From Crocinitomicaceae bacterium (GTDB lineage Bacteria > Bacteroidota > Bacteroidia > Flavobacteriales_D > Crocinitomicaceae): 64,000 nucleotides of DNA. The translations under genes and the position numbers were made by a program. Below, piece after piece: positions 63,331-64,000 of this stretch; position 1 is the first letter of the stretch; each line of letters opens with the position of its first letter. The notes beneath the pieces were generated by a model. That model did no database searches. It had not been told where the DNA came from and saw only the letters and a list, made by a program, of their open reading frames with translations. The stretch is taken from the NCBI GenBank assembly GCA_014762645.1, contig JABURP010000068.1, forward strand, positions 94,611 through 158,610, in the 5' to 3' direction.

Positions 63331-64000
63331 ATGGAAATCCTAATACAAGCAGGACAACTTATTCTTAGCCTTTCTTTACTGATCGTATTGCATGAATTCG
63401 GCCATTACATACCTGCTCGTGCCTTTAAAACACGTGTGGAAAAATTCTACTTGTTCTTTGATTATAAATTTTCGTTGTTTAAAAAGAAAATCAAAGAAAC
63501 AGAGTGGGGAATAGGTTGGATTCCTTTGGGAGGTTATGTGAAGATATCCGGGATGATTGATGAATCCATGGACAAAGAGCAAATGGCGCAAGAGCCGCAG
63601 CCCTGGGAATTTAGAACCAAACCAACGTGGCAACGATTAATCATTATGATTGGGGGGATAGTCGTGAACCTCATTGTTGGATTTTTGATCTATGCCATGG
63701 TCCTGGCCGTTTGGGGTAAAGATTATTCTACCGCTGAAGATATTCCTCACGGTTTCATGTTCGGTGAGAATATGGAGAAAATTGGATTTCAAGACGGCGA
63801 TAAAATATTAGAGATTGATGGAGAAGTACCGGAGGATGCTTTAAATATCTATAAATATTTGTTGGTAAGGTCTGTTGAGAATATTACTGTGGAACATCCC
63901 AATGGAGAGCGAGTTACAATAGTTGTACCAGATACTATGGATTATTGTTTATTTGAACAGGGTGAACCTGTATTGCCGAGCTGGCTTACGGTTATTGATT
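63331..64000 (+). CDS. rseP: RIP metalloprotease RseP (site-2 protease), partial
   Basis: The frame is open from ATG 63331 to the window end (about 223 residues shown, of roughly 440 expected). The first helix holds the zinc site HEFGH (residues about 21-25, within LLIVLHEFGHYIPAR). FKTRVEKFYLFFDYKFSLFKKK and GIGWIPLGGYVKISGMIDES are the typical M50B continuation, followed by a second helix (LIIMIGGIVVNLIVGFLIYAMVLAV) and the first PDZ domain (GFQDGDKILEIDGEVPED). The enzyme cuts anti-sigma factors or signal-peptide remnants inside the membrane. Confidence 0.93.
   Translation, partial: MEILIQAGQLILSLSLLIVLHEFGHYIPARAFKTRVEKFYLFFDYKFSLFKKKIKETEWGIGWIPLGGYVKISGMIDESMDKEQMAQEPQPWEFRTKPTWQRLIIMIGGIVVNLIVGFLIYAMVLAVWGKDYSTAEDIPHGFMFGENMEKIGFQDGDKILEIDGEVPEDALNIYKYLLVRSVENITVEHPNGERVTIVVPDTMDYCLFEQGEPVLPSWLTVID

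Overview
The window is AT-rich Bacteroidota DNA, most like a marine Flavobacteriales (Cryomorphaceae/Crocinitomicaceae-type) genome. The evidence is: type IX secretion system (T9SS) substrates with both C-terminal sorting-domain types (type B/CHU_C at 63-2945; type A at 11687-15199, 36224-37246 and 56760-59939); Bacteroidota -7 promoter boxes of the form TAnnTTTG before many genes; few Shine-Dalgarno sequences and several TTG/GTG starts; SprB- and PKD-like repeats; and housekeeping genes in their Bacteroidota form (wbqC-lepB-dapB order, RibB with a RibA-like tail, long LepB). No rRNA, tRNA, CRISPR array, phage or transposase gene was seen. The right end is cut inside rseP.

Layout. 0-9 kb: a giant T9SS adhesin-like protein, an MFS efflux pump, then a minus-strand envelope group (beta-barrel/TSP3/SPOR-like protein, TPR-PD40 protein, EI24 membrane protein). 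9-20 kb: a membrane-anchored vWA protein, a small lipoprotein, a T9SS amidase, a GNAT enzyme and a sortilin-type propeller. 19-25 kb: dapB-lepB-wbqC operon, a lipoprotein plus ettA. 25-32 kb: a lipoprotein/outer-membrane barrel pair, cystathionine beta-synthase with a metal-receptor protein, an MsrB-MsrA lipoprotein and yaaA (redox and peroxide theme). 33-35.7 kb: a three-gene phosphorelay with no DNA-binding output. 35.7-37.4 kb: a single T9SS protein gene bracketed by inverted, REP-like GC-rich palindromes, the best candidate for a mobile or accessory unit. 37.5-46 kb: a LysM glucosaminidase, a helical-repeat protein, ribB, two glycosyltransferases, an LptF/G permease and a START-like protein. 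46-52 kb: a small membrane protein, a YARHG lipoprotein, DUF2306 plus glycosyltransferase, and a TetR-controlled ABC exporter. 52-64 kb: pheT, a DUF2141 protein with a cellulose-synthase-like glycosyltransferase, a second T9SS propeller, lipA with an outer-membrane protein, OsmC, CvpA, a conserved small protein and rseP.

Most of the window is vertically inherited envelope and housekeeping content. Envelope biogenesis dominates: T9SS cargo, glycosyltransferases, LptF/G, LepB, RseP and peptidoglycan hydrolases. No wholly new defence or mobile system is evident. The more unusual points are the palindrome-bracketed cassette, a RibA-like domain that has lost its zinc and catalytic residues, a barrel protein with SPOR-like modules where an OmpA domain would be expected, an orphan phosphorelay, and promoters so close to start codons that leaderless mRNAs are likely.
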